The translations under genes were made by a program, and so were the position numbers. Below, piece by piece: positions 5,779-6,566 of a stretch of 6,566 nucleotides of DNA. This DNA comes from Phascolarctobacterium sp. (lineage in GTDB: Bacteria; Bacillota; Negativicutes; Acidaminococcales; Acidaminococcaceae): the NCBI GenBank assembly GCA_019417125.1, contig DXVZ01000073.1, positions 1-6,566 of the forward strand, in the 5' to 3' direction. Positions within the stretch are counted from its first letter, which is position 1, and each line of letters opens with the position of its first letter. The notes under the pieces were generated by a model, which was not told the origin of the DNA, did not search any database, and worked only from the letters and a program-made list of their open reading frames with translations.

Positions 5779-6447
5779 ATGCAGTACGAATTAGTGCGCA
5801 GCCAAAGGCGCACTTTAGCGATAACCATTGACGGCAGCGGCAGGTGCGTAGTGCGCGCGCCCCTGCGGATGCCGATGGCGGAAATAAACGGCTTTATAGC
5901 CGAAAAGCGCGGCTGGATTGAAACCAAACTGCGCGAGATAGAACTGAAAAAAGTGCTTGCGCCAGGCGAGCCGGAGTTTAAGGACGGTGCGGAAATAGTG
6001 CTGGCAGGCGCAAAACTGCGGCTGCACCTTGTGGGCGGTGCCGTAAAAGGCGGCGGAGCAATTAACGGCGGCGAACTTATTTGCAGCTTTAAAGCCGGGC
6101 GTGCCGGGCTGGTTAAATTTTTGCGCACGCTGGCGAGGGATGTATTTATAAGCCGTGCTAATAAATACGCGCCGCTGGCTGGCGCTGCGCCTTTGGCGGT
6201 AAAGGTGTCGGAAGCGAGGGCGCGGTGGGGTTCGTGCAGTGCGCAAAAAGTGCTGAACTTTTCGTGGCGGCTTGTTTTTGCGCCGCCCGCGCTGATTGAT
6301 TATGTGGTAGTGCACGAACTGTGCCACATTGGCTGCATGAACCACAGCCCTGCCTTTTGGCGGCGCGTGGAGGCAGTAATGCCCGATTACAAACAGCGGC
6401 GCCAGGCGTTGAAGCAGTATGGGTATTTGCTTAAATGGTATAGATAG
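5779..6447 (+). CDS. YgjP-like (DUF45) zinc metallopeptidase family protein
   Basis: A 222-aa protein of the YgjP/DUF45 family, related to SprT- and M48-like metalloproteases. The C-terminal half has the full signature set: RWGSCS (149-154), NFSWRLVFAPP (160-170), DYVVVHELCH (174-183) with the HExxH zinc site, and NHSPAFW (188-194), whose His189 is the probable third ligand. The usual Ala before the second His of HELAH is Cys here (HELCH). The catalytic Glu180 is kept, so activity is plausible. The N-terminal half is a family-type beta-rich region beginning YELVRSQRRTLAITI. ATG at 5779 is chosen because GGAGGGG lies five bases before it; an in-frame TTG at 5752 lies within the promoter. No signal peptide or membrane segment is seen, so it is cytoplasmic. 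The substrate is unknown. It is divergent from the MarR-pump pair, with no clear functional tie. Confidence 0.92.
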   Translation: MQYELVRSQRRTLAITIDGSGRCVVRAPLRMPMAEINGFIAEKRGWIETKLREIELKKVLAPGEPEFKDGAEIVLAGAKLRLHLVGGAVKGGGAINGGELICSFKAGRAGLVKFLRTLARDVFISRANKYAPLAGAAPLAVKVSEARARWGSCSAQKVLNFSWRLVFAPPALIDYVVVHELCHIGCMNHSPAFWRRVEAVMPDYKQRRQALKQYGYLLKWYR

Positions 6448-6460
6448 GGGTTGGTTTTTA

Positions 6461-6563
6461 TTTTAATTTACGTTTCGTCTTTGTAGTTACGTTAATACAT
6501 TTTAATTTACTTTTTATGTCATTTGGCTTTTAAATTTTCTTTTTCGTCTTTGTATATACGTTG
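6461..6563. repeat. Imperfect AT-rich direct repeat, period 69 bp, reaching the window edge
   Basis: TTTCGTCTTTGTA occurs at 6473-6485 and again at 6542-6554. Each copy is followed by three variable bases and ACGTT, so 19 of 21 positions agree. TTTTAATTTAC also repeats at 6461-6471 and 6500-6510. The region is far more AT-rich than the genes and holds no convincing gene. On the minus strand, short open frames rich in lysine enter from the edge; they might be the tail of a neighbouring gene, but too little is visible to call one. Confidence 0.5.
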
Positions 6564-6566
6564 TCT

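Noticed and set aside
6461..6563. CRISPR array
   Set aside because: Only two imperfect AT-rich copies are present, without regular spacers or dyad repeats, and there are no cas genes nearby.

Overview
The window reads like the chromosome of a Gram-positive-lineage bacterium (Bacillota). A Negativicutes-type genome is my best guess, but it rests only on general resemblance. The grounds are a DUF2520 gene fused into a panB-panC-panD operon, strong GGAGG-type ribosome binding sites, sigma-A style promoters, and moderately GC-rich genes between AT-rich spacers. Nothing looks phage-like, and there is no transposase or CRISPR array.

Layout. At 18-221 (minus) lies a small 4-oxalocrotonate-tautomerase-family gene. 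A divergent promoter at 272-300 then drives a complete pantothenate (vitamin B5) operon on the plus strand: a DUF2520/Rossmann oxidoreductase (504-1373, probably the ketopantoate reductase), panB (1370-2209), panC (2233-3090) and panD (3091-3474). The genes are tightly packed, with a 4-base overlap, a 23-base gap and a 0-base gap. Together they would turn 2-ketoisovalerate and aspartate into pantothenate. The operon has a leader of about 197 nt that contains an intrinsic-terminator-like hairpin just before the first gene, and alternative pairings that could reach the terminator and the ribosome binding site. This suggests leader control of vitamin synthesis.

Between panD and the convergent transporter gene is a 152-nt element (3520-3671). 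It is closed by a perfect 17-bp inverted repeat, folds further inside, and is preceded by a promoter-like sequence whose start would fall at the base of the stem. It is the best candidate here for an undescribed structured RNA, with a MITE-like palindrome or a bidirectional terminator as alternatives.

On the minus strand, a MarR-type regulator (5671-5222) is followed by a DHA2-type 14-TM drug/proton antiporter (5132-3720). The 89-bp gap between them carries an exact-consensus promoter (TTGACA-N17-TATAAT) and, just past its start point, a 7-bp inverted repeat that could be the MarR operator. This looks like a repressor-controlled efflux module. Divergent from it is a YgjP-type zinc metalloprotease gene (5779-6447). 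The window ends in a very AT-rich stretch holding an imperfect 69-bp-period direct repeat that runs up to the edge.
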